A stretch of DNA of 64,000 nucleotides, from NCBI RefSeq assembly GCF_001263205.1, contig NZ_CP012333.1:6624501-6688500 (forward strand), given 5' to 3'. Both the position numbers and the translations under genes were made by a program. This document shows positions 7,984-20,223 of this stretch, piece by piece. Source of the stretch: Labilithrix luteola. Lineage in GTDB: Bacteria; Myxococcota_A; Polyangia; Polyangiales; Polyangiaceae. Each line of letters opens with the position of its first letter. Position 1 is the stretch's first letter. Below the pieces are notes generated by a model, which ran no database searches, had not been told where the DNA came from, and saw only the letters and a list, made by a program, of their open reading frames with translations.

Positions 7984-9366
7984 TCAGAACGAGAGACGGA
8001 AGTGAATCGCCTTGGGGCGCGTGAGGGCGTCGAAGCCTAGCGCGCTCAAGGTGACGCCGCGGCCGGAGTCTTTGACGCCGACCCAAGGGAGGGCGGGGTC
8101 GAGGGCGTCGCAGCGGTTCATGTAGACGGTGCCGAACTCGAGATCGCGAGCGAAGCGTTCGGCGCGTTCGCGGTCGCTCGTCCACACGCTTGCGGTGAGA
8201 CCGAGGCGCGAGTCGTTCATCTTCGCGAGCGCTTCTTCGTCGGAGTCGACAGGGGAGACGGCGAGGATGGGACCGAACGATTCCTTCTGGAGAAGGAGCG
8301 CGGTCTGCGGAACGTCGCGAAGGAGCGTGGCTTCGAAGAAGCGGCCCTTGCCGTCGACGGACGTGGCCTTGCCGCCGACCACGAGCTTCCCGCCCTTCTG
8401 CGTGGCGTCTTCGACGAATGCCGTGAGCTCTTTGGGGTGCCACGGCTGCGCGATGGGACCGAGCGAGGTCTTGTCGTCGTCGGGATCGCCCATCACGTAG
8501 GCGCGCACGAGCGCCTCGGCCTTGGCGAGGAAGGGCTCGTAGACCGAGCGGTGCACGTAGACGCGTTCGACGGCGCAGCAGCTCTGGCCGGCGTTGTAGA
8601 TGGCGCCGTCGACGACGTTGTCGACCGTGTTGCCGAGATCGCAATCGGCGGCGACGTACGCCGGATCGTTTCCGCCGAGCTCGAGGCCCACGTGTGTGAA
8701 GCGATCTTTCGCGGCCGCCTGGATGCGATGTCCGCCGAGCACCGAGCCCGTGAAGAGCACGCTGTCGATGCGCGGATCGCTCACGATGCGCTCGGTGGTC
8801 TCGTAGTCGACGAAGATGGCTTGCACGGTGCCCTCGGGCGCGGAGGCCTCGGCGAAGGCGCGTGCGAAGTGCTCGGCGCAGAGCGGTGTGCGCGGCGAGT
8901 GCTTCACGACGACGGCGTTGCCTGCCAGCACCGCCGGCACGATCGCGTTGACCGCCGTGAGCAGCGGATAGTTCCACGCGGGCAGATCGAGGACGACGCC
9001 CAGGGGCTCTTTACGGATGCGTCGATCGAAGCCGTCTTTCGGCACCGCGATGTCGGCCAGCGATTCCTTGGCGATCGACTGCATGTGCCGCCATCGGCCC
9101 GCCATGCCTTTCACCTCGCCGCGTGCCTGCCCGAGGGGCTTGCCCATCTGGCGCGTGATGTCCTGCGCGATCTCTTCGGCGCGCGCCTCGAACTTCGTCA
9201 GCGCGCGATCGGAGAGCGCGACGCGCTCCTCGACCGACAGGCGCTTGAGTGCCTTGGCGGCAGTGCGCGCGCGATCGAGCGTCTTGTCGATCGCCCCAGC
9301 GTCCGAGACGTTGACCGTGGCCCCAACTTCACCGGTGTACGGATTGTCGACGGTATGCGTGGACAT
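7984..9366 (-). CDS. NAD(P)-dependent aldehyde dehydrogenase
   Basis: A 460-residue member of the aldehyde dehydrogenase superfamily, closest by eye to the succinate-semialdehyde/general aliphatic group. The ELGGNDP motif with the general-base Glu lies near residue 228, and the catalytic cysteine is in GQSCCAVERV near residue 263. The nucleotide-site region (VLDLPAWNYPL, VVKHSPRTP) and the C-terminal ESFGPILAV segment are intact. It oxidises an aldehyde to the acid in the cytoplasm; the true substrate cannot be read from sequence. The ATG at 9366 is consistent with the family N-terminus (VDNPYTGEV). A membrane methyltransferase gene lies 43 bp upstream on the same strand, so they could be co-transcribed. 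Confidence 0.93.
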   Translation of the reverse strand: MSTHTVDNPYTGEVGATVNVSDAGAIDKTLDRARTAAKALKRLSVEERVALSDRALTKFEARAEEIAQDITRQMGKPLGQARGEVKGMAGRWRHMQSIAKESLADIAVPKDGFDRRIRKEPLGVVLDLPAWNYPLLTAVNAIVPAVLAGNAVVVKHSPRTPLCAEHFARAFAEASAPEGTVQAIFVDYETTERIVSDPRIDSVLFTGSVLGGHRIQAAAKDRFTHVGLELGGNDPAYVAADCDLGNTVDNVVDGAIYNAGQSCCAVERVYVHRSVYEPFLAKAEALVRAYVMGDPDDDKTSLGPIAQPWHPKELTAFVEDATQKGGKLVVGGKATSVDGKGRFFEATLLRDVPQTALLLQKESFGPILAVSPVDSDEEALAKMNDSRLGLTASVWTSDRERAERFARDLEFGTVYMNRCDALDPALPWVGVKDSGRGVTLSALGFDALTRPKAIHFRLSF

Positions 9367-9409
9367 GAGGACGCCAGCATAGCGCCTCTCCGTGACCTTG
9401 CGCTCGAGC

Positions 9410-10723
9410 TCAGTAAACGCCTGGGATGAGAATCCAGGGCACCTTCTTCTTGTAGGCCACGTAGTCCGGATCGCGGCTCAGATGGCGCTCTTCCGTCCAC
9501 GCGCGCATCGAGTACAGGCCGCAAAGCAGCGTCAGGAAGAAGGCCTTGGTGAAGGTGATGGTGGGCAGGTGCTCGAGCCACCACGCGAGGCACTTGCAGA
9601 GGTAGGCGGGATGCCTCACGAACCGGTACGGCCCCCGTGAGACGATGCCGCGGTTCGTGAGGTTCGAGAACTTGAACCCGAACGACACGGTGGCCATCGC
9701 ATAGATGGCGAACAACAACACCGACAACGCGCGCATCGCGAGCAGGACGTTCTGGCCGGTGATGACGGAAGGCCCGTTGTCGAGCGGTAGATAGGTGCCC
9801 GTGACGTTGTTGTACGGCGGGTAACACGCGAGCGCGACGAGCCAGCCGAGGCCCGTGGGCTCGACGCTGCGCGTCTTGTTTCCGAGCCAACGGCTCTCGC
9901 AGGTGTAGCCGATGAGCGCCCAGCCGACGTCGGTGAAGAAGACGATGTCGTAGATGAGGCCGAGGCCCCATGAGATGTCCGCGTGCGTCCAGGTCGAGGG
10001 AGCGAAGAGGCCGGCGAAGTCCGCGGCGTGCGGAACGAGGTCGCCGATGCGCGCGCTCATCTGCGTCCACCAGCTCGTGGCTTGCGCGAGCGGCGAGAGG
10101 CCGTTCGGAATCTTGAAGTCGAGCGGCTGCAGATGCTTGTGCTGGAGCCACGCCCTCGCGATCGAGTTCACGTGCCCGGCGAAGAAGCCGGTCATGAGCG
10201 GCGTGAAGAAGGCTTTGACGAGGATGCCGAGCGCCGTCGTACGGAGGCGGGGCTTCTTCACCGTCTGCCAGAAGCGCTTGTTCTGGAGCGCCTTGGCGAG
10301 GAGCACGAGGTGCAGGCCGCCGTCGCGCATCGTGTACCGCATCGCCGAGAAGCGCTGGAGCGTGGCGCGAACGTAGCCGAGCCCCAGCACGAGCCAGAGC
10401 ACGAACGCGCCGGCATAGAACGAGCGGAAGAGCGTGAACTGCGCGCCGCGCGCGTAATACGGGTGCTGCGTGTAGACGACGAGGAAGCCCGCCATCACGA
10501 ACGTGACGGCGACCCATCGATAGATGGCCCTCTCCATCGGCGTCGGAGCGGGCTTGCGGCGAGGCTTGGCGCGCGTCTCGTTCGTAGCCGGCGCCGGTCC
10601 GCTCTCGTGTTGCCCAGCCTCGTTGTCGGTCTCGTTCTCGTTCTCGTTCTCGGGCCCGGGCTCGCTCGCCGGTGTGGGCTCACGCTCCGAATCGCTCTTC
10701 TTGGCTTCGATCGCGGACGTCAT
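9410..10723 (-). CDS. Multi-span membrane protein with ICMT/PEMT-like C-terminus
   Basis: The N-terminal ~75 residues are acidic and low in complexity (Glu/Pro/Asn-rich), then arginine-rich. About seven to eight hydrophobic segments follow. The C-terminal 110 residues carry the isoprenylcysteine/phospholipid methyltransferase pattern: RGPYRFVRHPAYL, then a hydrophobic span, then EERHLSRDPDYVAYKKKV. In this family the RHP and EE boxes bind S-adenosylmethionine and the acceptor lipid or small molecule. The protein is therefore probably an inner-membrane methyltransferase, substrate unknown. The extra N-terminal membrane domain is larger than in minimal ICMT proteins. Confidence 0.8.
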   Translation of the reverse strand: MTSAIEAKKSDSEREPTPASEPGPENENENETDNEAGQHESGPAPATNETRAKPRRKPAPTPMERAIYRWVAVTFVMAGFLVVYTQHPYYARGAQFTLFRSFYAGAFVLWLVLGLGYVRATLQRFSAMRYTMRDGGLHLVLLAKALQNKRFWQTVKKPRLRTTALGILVKAFFTPLMTGFFAGHVNSIARAWLQHKHLQPLDFKIPNGLSPLAQATSWWTQMSARIGDLVPHAADFAGLFAPSTWTHADISWGLGLIYDIVFFTDVGWALIGYTCESRWLGNKTRSVEPTGLGWLVALACYPPYNNVTGTYLPLDNGPSVITGQNVLLAMRALSVLLFAIYAMATVSFGFKFSNLTNRGIVSRGPYRFVRHPAYLCKCLAWWLEHLPTITFTKAFFLTLLCGLYSMRAWTEERHLSRDPDYVAYKKKVPWILIPGVY

Positions 10724-10801
10724 GCAGGACGCATATTTGATACCACGCGCTCGTAAACCGCGCGCGGACTTGCGGCCCCCGACAGCCCTGCTCGAATTGT
10801 C

Positions 10802-14392
<3,591 letters not shown>

Positions 14393-14971
14393 GGAGTTCG
14401 ACGGCTCGGGGCCAGAGGACCTCGTGGCGCCTCCCAGCTCCGGAATGGAGGGAAGGCTGTAGGAGCATCGCGCCCCCGCGAACGAGGCTACGGCAACGTC
14501 CTACGCAGCGGACGCCCGATCGATCTGAACGAGGCTGTCGACCTCCTCCAACATGCCGAGATGCTTGCGCTCATCGCCATCGTCGCCGCCGCGGCGCCTC
14601 GAATTAGCTCGTCCGTTTGCGCCCAAGACCTGACCGACAGTGAGGTCCGACCGACAGTGAGGTCCGACCGACAGTGAGGTCTGACCGACAGTGAGGCTAA
14701 GTGATGGTGATCCTAGGCCGACGGGAGATCCGACCGACAGTGAGGGCGCCGGGAGGGCTCACTGTCGGTCAGGTCTCCCGGCCTGGCCTCAGCGCTGTCG
14801 GTCAGGCCTCCCGGCCTCCACAGCGCCGCTGGGTGCGTCAGATGTGCGCACCCCGGGTCTCCGTAGGGAGAGCGCGGCGCTGACGGCCCGGGTCGCGTGG
14901 CCACCACCTGCGGACGCTCCACACGGGCTCGTCGAATTCGACACGGATCGGGCGGCGGCGGGCAACTTGCG
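14393..14971. other. Intergenic region holding a 17-bp repeat cluster
   Basis: A 579-bp gap between the divergently oriented VIT/VWA gene and the Tos1-like lipoprotein gene. It must contain both promoters, though I cannot point to a convincing -35/-10. Its main content is the repeat cluster at 14631-14806, described separately. Open frames across it have arginine-rich, low-complexity translations and look like shadows. Confidence 0.6.
14631..14806. repeat. 17-bp direct repeats with inverted copies
   Basis: The unit ccgaccgacagtgaggt occurs at 14647-14663 and 14664-14680 with no spacing. Near-identical copies lie at 14631-14646 (first base missing), 14681-14697 and 14730-14746. The reverse complement core (CACTGTCGGTCAGG) follows at 14760-14773 and a variant at 14794-14806. 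The block thus pairs five direct copies with two inverted copies across a short spacer and can fold into several alternative hairpins. Short GGCCTCCCGGCCT-type repeats lie between and after the inverted copies. It could be operator DNA, a recombination relic or an expanding minisatellite. Confidence 0.85.
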
Positions 14972-16288
14972 GTGGTGGCTCGAAAACTCCTCGGCGCGTT
15001 CGCGTTCGTCTCGCTCTTGGTCTTCGCATGCGGCGGGTCCTCCTCGGACTCGTCGTCGTCTTCGAACCTCGGCGGTCCGGGAGGAAGCGGAGGCAGCAGC
15101 ACGCCGGGTACGAGCGACGGAGACAACAAGACGCCGCCACCTCCTCCGCTTGGCTCGGGGGTTGGGGGCTACCCGGTCGATCCGTCGACCCCCACGCTCG
15201 GTGGCACGATGACGTTCACGAACGTCGGCGCGCCGGGCTTCTGGCCGAGGCGCATCAACCGTGAAGCGGGGGACCCCGCCTGCAACTACAAGGACGGGAC
15301 GGACACCTGGGGCGGACACTGCTGCATGAAGGAGCAGCATGAAGAGGGCGACAAGCTCGCGCCGTTCGACCAGGAGATGACGCTCATCCTCAAGGCGATC
15401 GACGTCAAACAGGTCGCCGTCTATCAGCCTGCGACCAGCGACGCCGCTCAGTGGGGACTCGTATCGTCGTGGGACCGACGGAACAAAGTCGGGCAGAATC
15501 TCGGCTTCACGCAGGGCAATGATCAACAGACCACCTTCGAAGGAGATCTGCAGAAGAGCGATTGCGTCTGGTATCTCGCGCAGACCGGCAAGTTCGATTG
15601 CGGCGACGGACGCGACTACTACTGCCCCAAAGACCCGGGCGTGAACCGGCTCGGATGGACAGGTTCGAAGCTCTTCGTCTTGCTCGGTTCGATGACGTTC
15701 GACGACGCCGGCGTCCAGAAGTGCAACGGCGGCGGCGCGAGCGGATCTCCCGGCCCCTGGGTGGCACTCGTCGCGTCGGAGTTGATTCGCGACGGTGGTC
15801 GCAAATGGAATGGAGCGTGTAATTGCTATTCGAAGACCGGCTCGGTCGGTGACGGCTGCGGAGAGATCAATCTCTTCGAGGTCGTGATGGACAACAACGA
15901 ATACAGCAATCGTGAATTCGCCAGCACCGGCGTACGCTCGTATCAGAAAGGGCATGTCGGCGGGAACGTGTGCGGGACGGGCTGCTCGCGCGGCGCCTTC
16001 GCCGACGACGTCGAGGTGCTCGACGCTTGCTCGAAGACGGCCTACGCGAAGGGACCCGAAATCCCGGTCGGCGGAGACGCCAATGGTTGCCCCGTCTGGC
16101 GCCGTCCCGTGGGCGATCGATACTTCGTCGTGCTGCTCGACGAGGTCAAACGCACCATCCAGGTTGCCGTCATCCACCCGTCGAACGTTCCGAGCGCGGC
16201 AGCATCGCTCCTCCCGGCGCTCCCGCCGTCTCTCGGCCGCGACACGATCGATGGCCTGATCTCGCTTCGGTTGCCCGCGGGAAAGTGA
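14972..16288 (+). CDS. Lipoprotein resembling the fungal Tos1 C-terminal domain
   Basis: A GTG at 14972 (or 14975) begins a short signal sequence with lipobox LLVFAC, followed by a Ser/Gly-rich spacer; upstream in-frame GTGs give an implausible leader. The mature domain is rich in Cys, Trp and Gly. The order GWTGSKLFVL ... GPWVALVASEL ... GACNC ... GCGEINLFEVV, then a Cys-rich loop and WRRPVGDRYFVV, matches my recollection of the yeast cell-wall protein Tos1/YJL171C C-terminal domain (WSGTKMF ... CNC ... GCGELDIAEV). Those proteins are linked to beta-glucan. If the match is right, this would be a surface glucan-binding or -processing protein. The family call is tentative. Confidence 0.7.
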   Translation: MVARKLLGAFAFVSLLVFACGGSSSDSSSSSNLGGPGGSGGSSTPGTSDGDNKTPPPPPLGSGVGGYPVDPSTPTLGGTMTFTNVGAPGFWPRRINREAGDPACNYKDGTDTWGGHCCMKEQHEEGDKLAPFDQEMTLILKAIDVKQVAVYQPATSDAAQWGLVSSWDRRNKVGQNLGFTQGNDQQTTFEGDLQKSDCVWYLAQTGKFDCGDGRDYYCPKDPGVNRLGWTGSKLFVLLGSMTFDDAGVQKCNGGGASGSPGPWVALVASELIRDGGRKWNGACNCYSKTGSVGDGCGEINLFEVVMDNNEYSNREFASTGVRSYQKGHVGGNVCGTGCSRGAFADDVEVLDACSKTAYAKGPEIPVGGDANGCPVWRRPVGDRYFVVLLDEVKRTIQVAVIHPSNVPSAAASLLPALPPSLGRDTIDGLISLRLPAGK

Positions 16289-16297
16289 TTCACCAGT

Positions 16298-16315
16298 TGC
16301 GCTGACGTGAGCGCA
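16298..16315. terminator. Hairpin between convergent genes
   Basis: A perfect six-base stem TGCGCT/AGCGCA closes a GACGTG loop, ten bases after the stop of the Tos1-like gene and before the converging TraA-like gene. There is no clear U-tract (only TCATT follows), so termination strength is uncertain. Confidence 0.4.
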
Positions 16316-16333
16316 TCATTGGGAATCGCGCGG

Positions 16334-17439
16334 TCAAGGCGACGGCATCGATCGCGTACGCCTTCGGCCGACTAGACCGAGCCCAATCACGAGAGCGGCG
16401 AACCCGGCCCACGAAGGCGTCGCTCTCCTCGTCTGCCGACAACCGCAACCTCCGTCGTCCGCTTGCGGCGCGGAGGTCGCGGGGGATGCAGAGTCGACGG
16501 CGCTCGCGTCGGGCTGGGCGGCATCGGTACCACGCCGGAGACGCAGGCGGAACAGAGTGCAGCCGCGTTGCAGTGGTATCCCGCGCTGCATCCTGACGTG
16601 CCCGGTTGACCCGCGAACTCGCGGGCACACTGCTGGCAGCTGTCGAGATCCGGCAACGAAGGGCCGCCTTCTTCGGATTGGTGGAGGTCCTTGGGGTCGA
16701 GAAGCCCGAATCCCAAAGACTGCAAATTGACGACCGGAGCCTGACCGGCCCCACGCTCGAAATCGGTGAACGTGTCGTCGTAGGTGGAGATCTCCAACGC
16801 GGCGTGCTCCGTGATCTGCGCGTAGAGGATCTCGATCGGGTACAGGCCGGGGGAGGGAAACGTCACGGCGTTGGTGATCCGCCACGTCGGCGCTCCGAGC
16901 TGCGGCGGTCGCATCAACGCGGCGTAGGTTTGCCCGGCGCCATCGAAGATAGTGAGGCTCATCGCGTCGTCGGCGTAGACGCCGAAATGAATCGGATGAC
17001 CGACAGAGCTCTGGCCGACGCGCATGAATCCGCGGAGCCGCGCCCCGAAGGTCGTCGTCGAATCGCCGAAGACGAATGGACACCCGGCTTGGGAACTCTG
17101 GGAGCAGGCCGCGCCGATGAAATCACCGTAGCTCAGGACCCTACCGTCGTTCAGGGCGTTCGAGAGATCGAGCAAGCCGCGGTGAACGGAGGTCTTTTGG
17201 GGCTGCGGACTCGCCTCGAAGAATGCGTTCATCCCCGACGCAAAGCTGTCGGCCGTCTGAGGCACTGAGTTCACGCCTCCCGTCCATTTCTTGGTGGCGA
17301 TGCAGAGTCCGGTGCCGTCGGCGCTCGGAAGCGACGCCGCGGGAGCTCGCGCGATTACCACGGGCGTCTGTGCAGCACTCGCCACGTTGGTCAACAGGCA
17401 TAAGGTGACGGTGAGGCCAAGCGCACGACAGCAAGACAT
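16334..17439 (-). pseudogene. TraA-like MYXO-CTERM surface protein, frameshifted near 3' end
   Basis: The main frame starts at the ATG of MSCCRALGLTVTLC (17439; an ATG at 17475 is also possible), with a signal peptide cleaved near ASA-AQ. A PA14-like region (residues ~60-215) precedes a Cys-rich segment (CQQCAREF...CSAGYHCNAAALCSACVSG), the arrangement of the outer-membrane exchange protein TraA family. That frame runs into low complexity and stops at 16387. The next frame encodes a Pro/Ala/Asp linker and a proper MYXO-CTERM tail: GGCGC, a hydrophobic span, then RRRTR, ending at 16334. One missing base near 16522-16535 would join them. Either the gene is broken or the assembly lost a base. 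TraA proteins drive cell-cell recognition in Myxococcus. Confidence 0.75.
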
Positions 17440-17567
17440 CCGAGCACGGTGAAGCCTGGACGCGAGCGGCGTCAATATGCCGTGTTTGGATTGCGCGGGT
17501 GCACCAACGGCCAGCCACGAGCGCGTGGCGCGTGGCGCATGGCTTCCTCCTCTCGGAGAGAGGGGGT

Positions 17568-18746
17568 ATGGTTCCCGTGCGCTCCATGGTGGACGTGAGT
17601 AGGCGGAGCGAGCCGAGGCGCGAGCGTCGAATCGAGGACGGACGCGTTTTCCAGATGCGCGCGGTCGCGCTTGCGATGCTCGCGACCGCCACGACGGTCT
17701 CGTGCCCCGTCCTTGCCGACACGAAGGAGCCCGAGTCCGTTCGCCTGGTCTTCGAGACCGAGTCGCCGAGCGCCGGTCGAGGGACCCAGGCCTGCCCGTC
17801 GCAGGCCGAGTTTTTCGCGGCGGTCCGCACCTACACGAGCCGATGGTCGGCGAACGTCGACGAAGGGCGCGCGGAGAAAACCATCCGTGTGCGACTGTCG
17901 GTTCGCGGGCGAGAGACCGTGGGAACGCTCGTCGTCGCCGACGCGACGGGAACGCTGTCCGAACGAACGCTCGTCGGGCCGACGTGCACCGGCGTGGCCC
18001 GAGCCATGGCGATCATGGTCGGCGTGGCGATCGAGCCGCCCGGAGACCAGCCGAGCGGTCCAGCTCCGAGTCCCGACGAGCCGTCGCCCTCGCCTTCGAC
18101 GCGGACAGTGCCGCCGAAAGGCACCACCGAGCCTCCATCGCCGCCCGACGCCGCAGCACCCGACCCTCCGCGCAGCGCGGATCGTGCCGTCGAGCTCGAC
18201 GTGCGCTTCGACGCGCTCGCCTTCGACGTCCGTTTCGAGTCCTCCACTGCCGTCATCGGCGGCGCACTGCCAGGCGTCGCCGCGTCAGTGAATCTCTTGT
18301 TTGCGGTTGCCGATGGCCCACGCTGGCTGCGCGGTCTTCGTCCGAGCATCGGTTTCGGCGTGCGCCAGAGTTTTCCCAAGGAGCGTGCGCTTCGCGGAGG
18401 CTCCGTCGACTTCCTCTGGACCGCCGGGAACGTCCGCGCGTGCCCGCACACATTCGACGTGGCGGGTATCGTCCACCTCACGCCTTGTGTCGAAACCAAC
18501 ATCGGCATCCTCGGTGCGTCCGCGGAGGGATATGCCGACGCCCAGCACACGTCGGTTGCCTGGCTCGACGTCGGGGGCTCGATGTCGGTCGCGGTGAGCC
18601 TCTCCCAACGCGTCTTCTTGAGCTCGACCGTTCTGGTCACGGGCCCTCTCTTGCGACGCCCCTTCGTCCTCGCCAGCGGCGCGACCGCCGCGGAAGTCCC
18701 GTCCGTGGGCGTGCTCGGCGGCTTGGGGATCGGGGTGCGATTGTGA
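17568..18746 (+). CDS. Exported protein, probable outer-membrane barrel
   Basis: I prefer the ATG at 17568 because GGAG lies nine bases upstream. An ATG at 17655 would place the signal peptide (MRAVALAMLATATTVSC) right at the N-terminus and is a fair alternative. Residues ~70-180 form a soluble domain, followed by a Pro/Ser/Glu-rich linker. The last ~190 residues alternate polar and hydrophobic positions with many Gly and aromatic residues and end in hydrophobic GIGVRL, as outer-membrane barrels do. It lies 61 bp upstream of the ECF sigma gene and could be the sensor or first gene of that unit. The exact family is not recognised. Confidence 0.75.
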   Translation: MVPVRSMVDVSRRSEPRRERRIEDGRVFQMRAVALAMLATATTVSCPVLADTKEPESVRLVFETESPSAGRGTQACPSQAEFFAAVRTYTSRWSANVDEGRAEKTIRVRLSVRGRETVGTLVVADATGTLSERTLVGPTCTGVARAMAIMVGVAIEPPGDQPSGPAPSPDEPSPSPSTRTVPPKGTTEPPSPPDAAAPDPPRSADRAVELDVRFDALAFDVRFESSTAVIGGALPGVAASVNLLFAVADGPRWLRGLRPSIGFGVRQSFPKERALRGGSVDFLWTAGNVRACPHTFDVAGIVHLTPCVETNIGILGASAEGYADAQHTSVAWLDVGGSMSVAVSLSQRVFLSSTVLVTGPLLRRPFVLASGATAAEVPSVGVLGGLGIGVRL

Positions 18747-18807
18747 CCTCCCGAGTCGCCTCGGACGTTTTCGTGATCAGAATCCACCTCCGGCGCTACT
18801 ACCCCGC

Positions 18808-19404
18808 GTGCTCACCTCCTCCACAGCGTCTGCCGGTGCCGCCCTCGCGGAGCGTGGGGCCGCCGACGCGAACGTGAGCCGTCGAGAGGAGCAGCTCCCC
18901 GAGCTCGTGCGGGCCCACTGGGCGAACATCTGGCGATTCCTGCGCCGCCTCGGGTTCGAACCCCACGTCATCGACGATGCGGCCCAAGACCTCTTCTTGG
19001 TCATCCTCCGTCGGATCGACGAAGTGAAGCCGGGAAACGAGCGTGCGTTCCTGTTCGGGGCGGCATTCCGAATTGCGTCCAATCTCAAAGTGAAGAGCGC
19101 GCGCGAGGTCCCGACCGAGGAGCTCGATCCGGAGAACGAATCGGAGGTCGACGCGAACGCCGAGGAGCGCCTCGACGACGACCGGGCGCGCGCACTGCTC
19201 TATCGGCTGCTGTCGGAGCTCGACGAGAACCTTCGCTCCGTCTTCGTCATGTACGAGCTCGAGGAGATGACCATGCAGGAGATCGCCGACGTGCTCGAGG
19301 TCCCTCACGGGACCGTGGCATCTCGATTGCGACGCGCCCGCGACGACTTTCGCGCGCGTCTCGCACGGCATCGCGCCCGGGCGGGAGAGAAGCGAGACAC
19401 ATGA
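18808..19404 (+). CDS. ECF-type RNA polymerase sigma factor
   Basis: A 198-residue sigma-70 family protein of the extracytoplasmic-function group. Region 2 is seen in RAHWANIWRFLRRLG...DDAAQDLFLVILRRID (residues ~35-75). Region 4 is the helix-turn-helix segment LLSELDENLRSVFVMYELEEMTMQEIADVLEVPHGTVASRLRRARDDF, quoted here only by position (~133-182) and key residues EIA, HGTV and RLRRA. It would direct core polymerase to stress or surface-gene promoters. The GTG start is the one that leaves a short N-terminal tail. The stop overlaps the next gene (ATGA, 19401-19404), which is the expected place for a regulator of sigma activity. Confidence 0.93.
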   Translation: MLTSSTASAGAALAERGAADANVSRREEQLPELVRAHWANIWRFLRRLGFEPHVIDDAAQDLFLVILRRIDEVKPGNERAFLFGAAFRIASNLKVKSAREVPTEELDPENESEVDANAEERLDDDRARALLYRLLSELDENLRSVFVMYELEEMTMQEIADVLEVPHGTVASRLRRARDDFRARLARHRARAGEKRDT

Positions 19405-20168
19405 ACGACGAACCGAAGCGTCTCGTTGACGAAGATCCGGGCTTCGCGCGTCTCGTCGCCGCAAGTCGCGGTGACGGTCCTTCTCGTGCCGAAGTCGACG
19501 AGCTCGTGTCTCTCACGAGGCGCATGGTCTCCGCTTCACGGTGGCGCCCCTGGCGGTGGCTTGGGTCGGGGGCGGCCATCGTCGGTGCATCCGTACTCAC
19601 TGTCGTCGCGGCCACGAGCGTGTGGACGGGACGTCGGGGGACGAACGTCACGCCGGTGGCTTTTCCCGTGACGAACCCAGCGACGGAAGCGCCCTTGGTC
19701 GTCGGTGGGATCGAGCCCGAGCCCGCGCGAGAAAAAGCGGCCGCCGCGCCGTCACCTCCAGCCGTCGACGACCCGGCGCCTCCCGTCGTTGCCTCACCGC
19801 GAACACGTACGGCGGTTACCCCCGTCCACTCCGCAAAGCCCGTCGTGCCCGAGGTCCGAGCCCAGGGCACGTCGTCGCCTGCGTCCGAGTTGTCGACCTT
19901 CGACGAAGAGCTGGCGCTCCTCACCGCCGCTCGTTCGGGGCTCCATTCTCACGATATTCCCTCGTGCCTGCGGGCCATCGAGCGCTACGAGAGTCGCTTT
20001 GGGTCCGGCTTGTTTGCCGAAGAAATGCAGGTCATTCGCATCGACGCGCTGGCTTCGTCTGGCGAACGGGCTCAGGCGCACGTTCTCGCGCAACGGTTTC
20101 TGAACACCAGTCCGACGAGTGCTTATGCCGCGCGGGTCCGCGTGCTCGCCGAACGTACCCGCGATTGA
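19401..20168 (+). CDS. Single-span membrane protein, presumed sigma partner
   Basis: A 255-residue protein translationally coupled to the ECF sigma gene. A cytoplasmic ~50-residue segment is followed by one membrane span (WLGSGAAIVGASVLTVVAATSVW, ~residues 52-74), then a Pro/Ala linker. The C-terminal ~90 residues of paired helices (ELALLTAARSGL...IERYESRF...AQAHVLAQRFL) look TPR-like. The topology and gene position fit an anti-sigma factor that holds the sigma at the membrane until the periplasmic domain senses a signal. I do not see a classical zinc-binding anti-sigma motif (HxxxCxxC), so the role is inferred from context only. Confidence 0.78.
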   Translation: MNDEPKRLVDEDPGFARLVAASRGDGPSRAEVDELVSLTRRMVSASRWRPWRWLGSGAAIVGASVLTVVAATSVWTGRRGTNVTPVAFPVTNPATEAPLVVGGIEPEPAREKAAAAPSPPAVDDPAPPVVASPRTRTAVTPVHSAKPVVPEVRAQGTSSPASELSTFDEELALLTAARSGLHSHDIPSCLRAIERYESRFGSGLFAEEMQVIRIDALASSGERAQAHVLAQRFLNTSPTSAYAARVRVLAERTRD

Positions 20169-20223
20169 ACGTGGGGATATCCCCATCGCCGAATACCCCA
20201 CTCGAGGGCTCGGAGAATTCACC

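Noticed and set aside
7974..7987. Palindrome CTGAGC-TG-GCTCAG across two convergent stop codons (a similar one at 47953-47965).
   Set aside because: Facing TGA/TCA stop codons make such symmetry by chance; stems are short and loops too small for a convincing terminator.
14631..14806. The repeat cluster considered as a CRISPR array.
   Set aside because: Units are tandem or irregularly spaced with no uniform unique spacers, and no cas gene is nearby.
18948..18965. A ggttcgaacccc sequence resembling a tRNA T-loop.
   Set aside because: It lies within the sigma factor gene and no acceptor or anticodon stem can be drawn around it.
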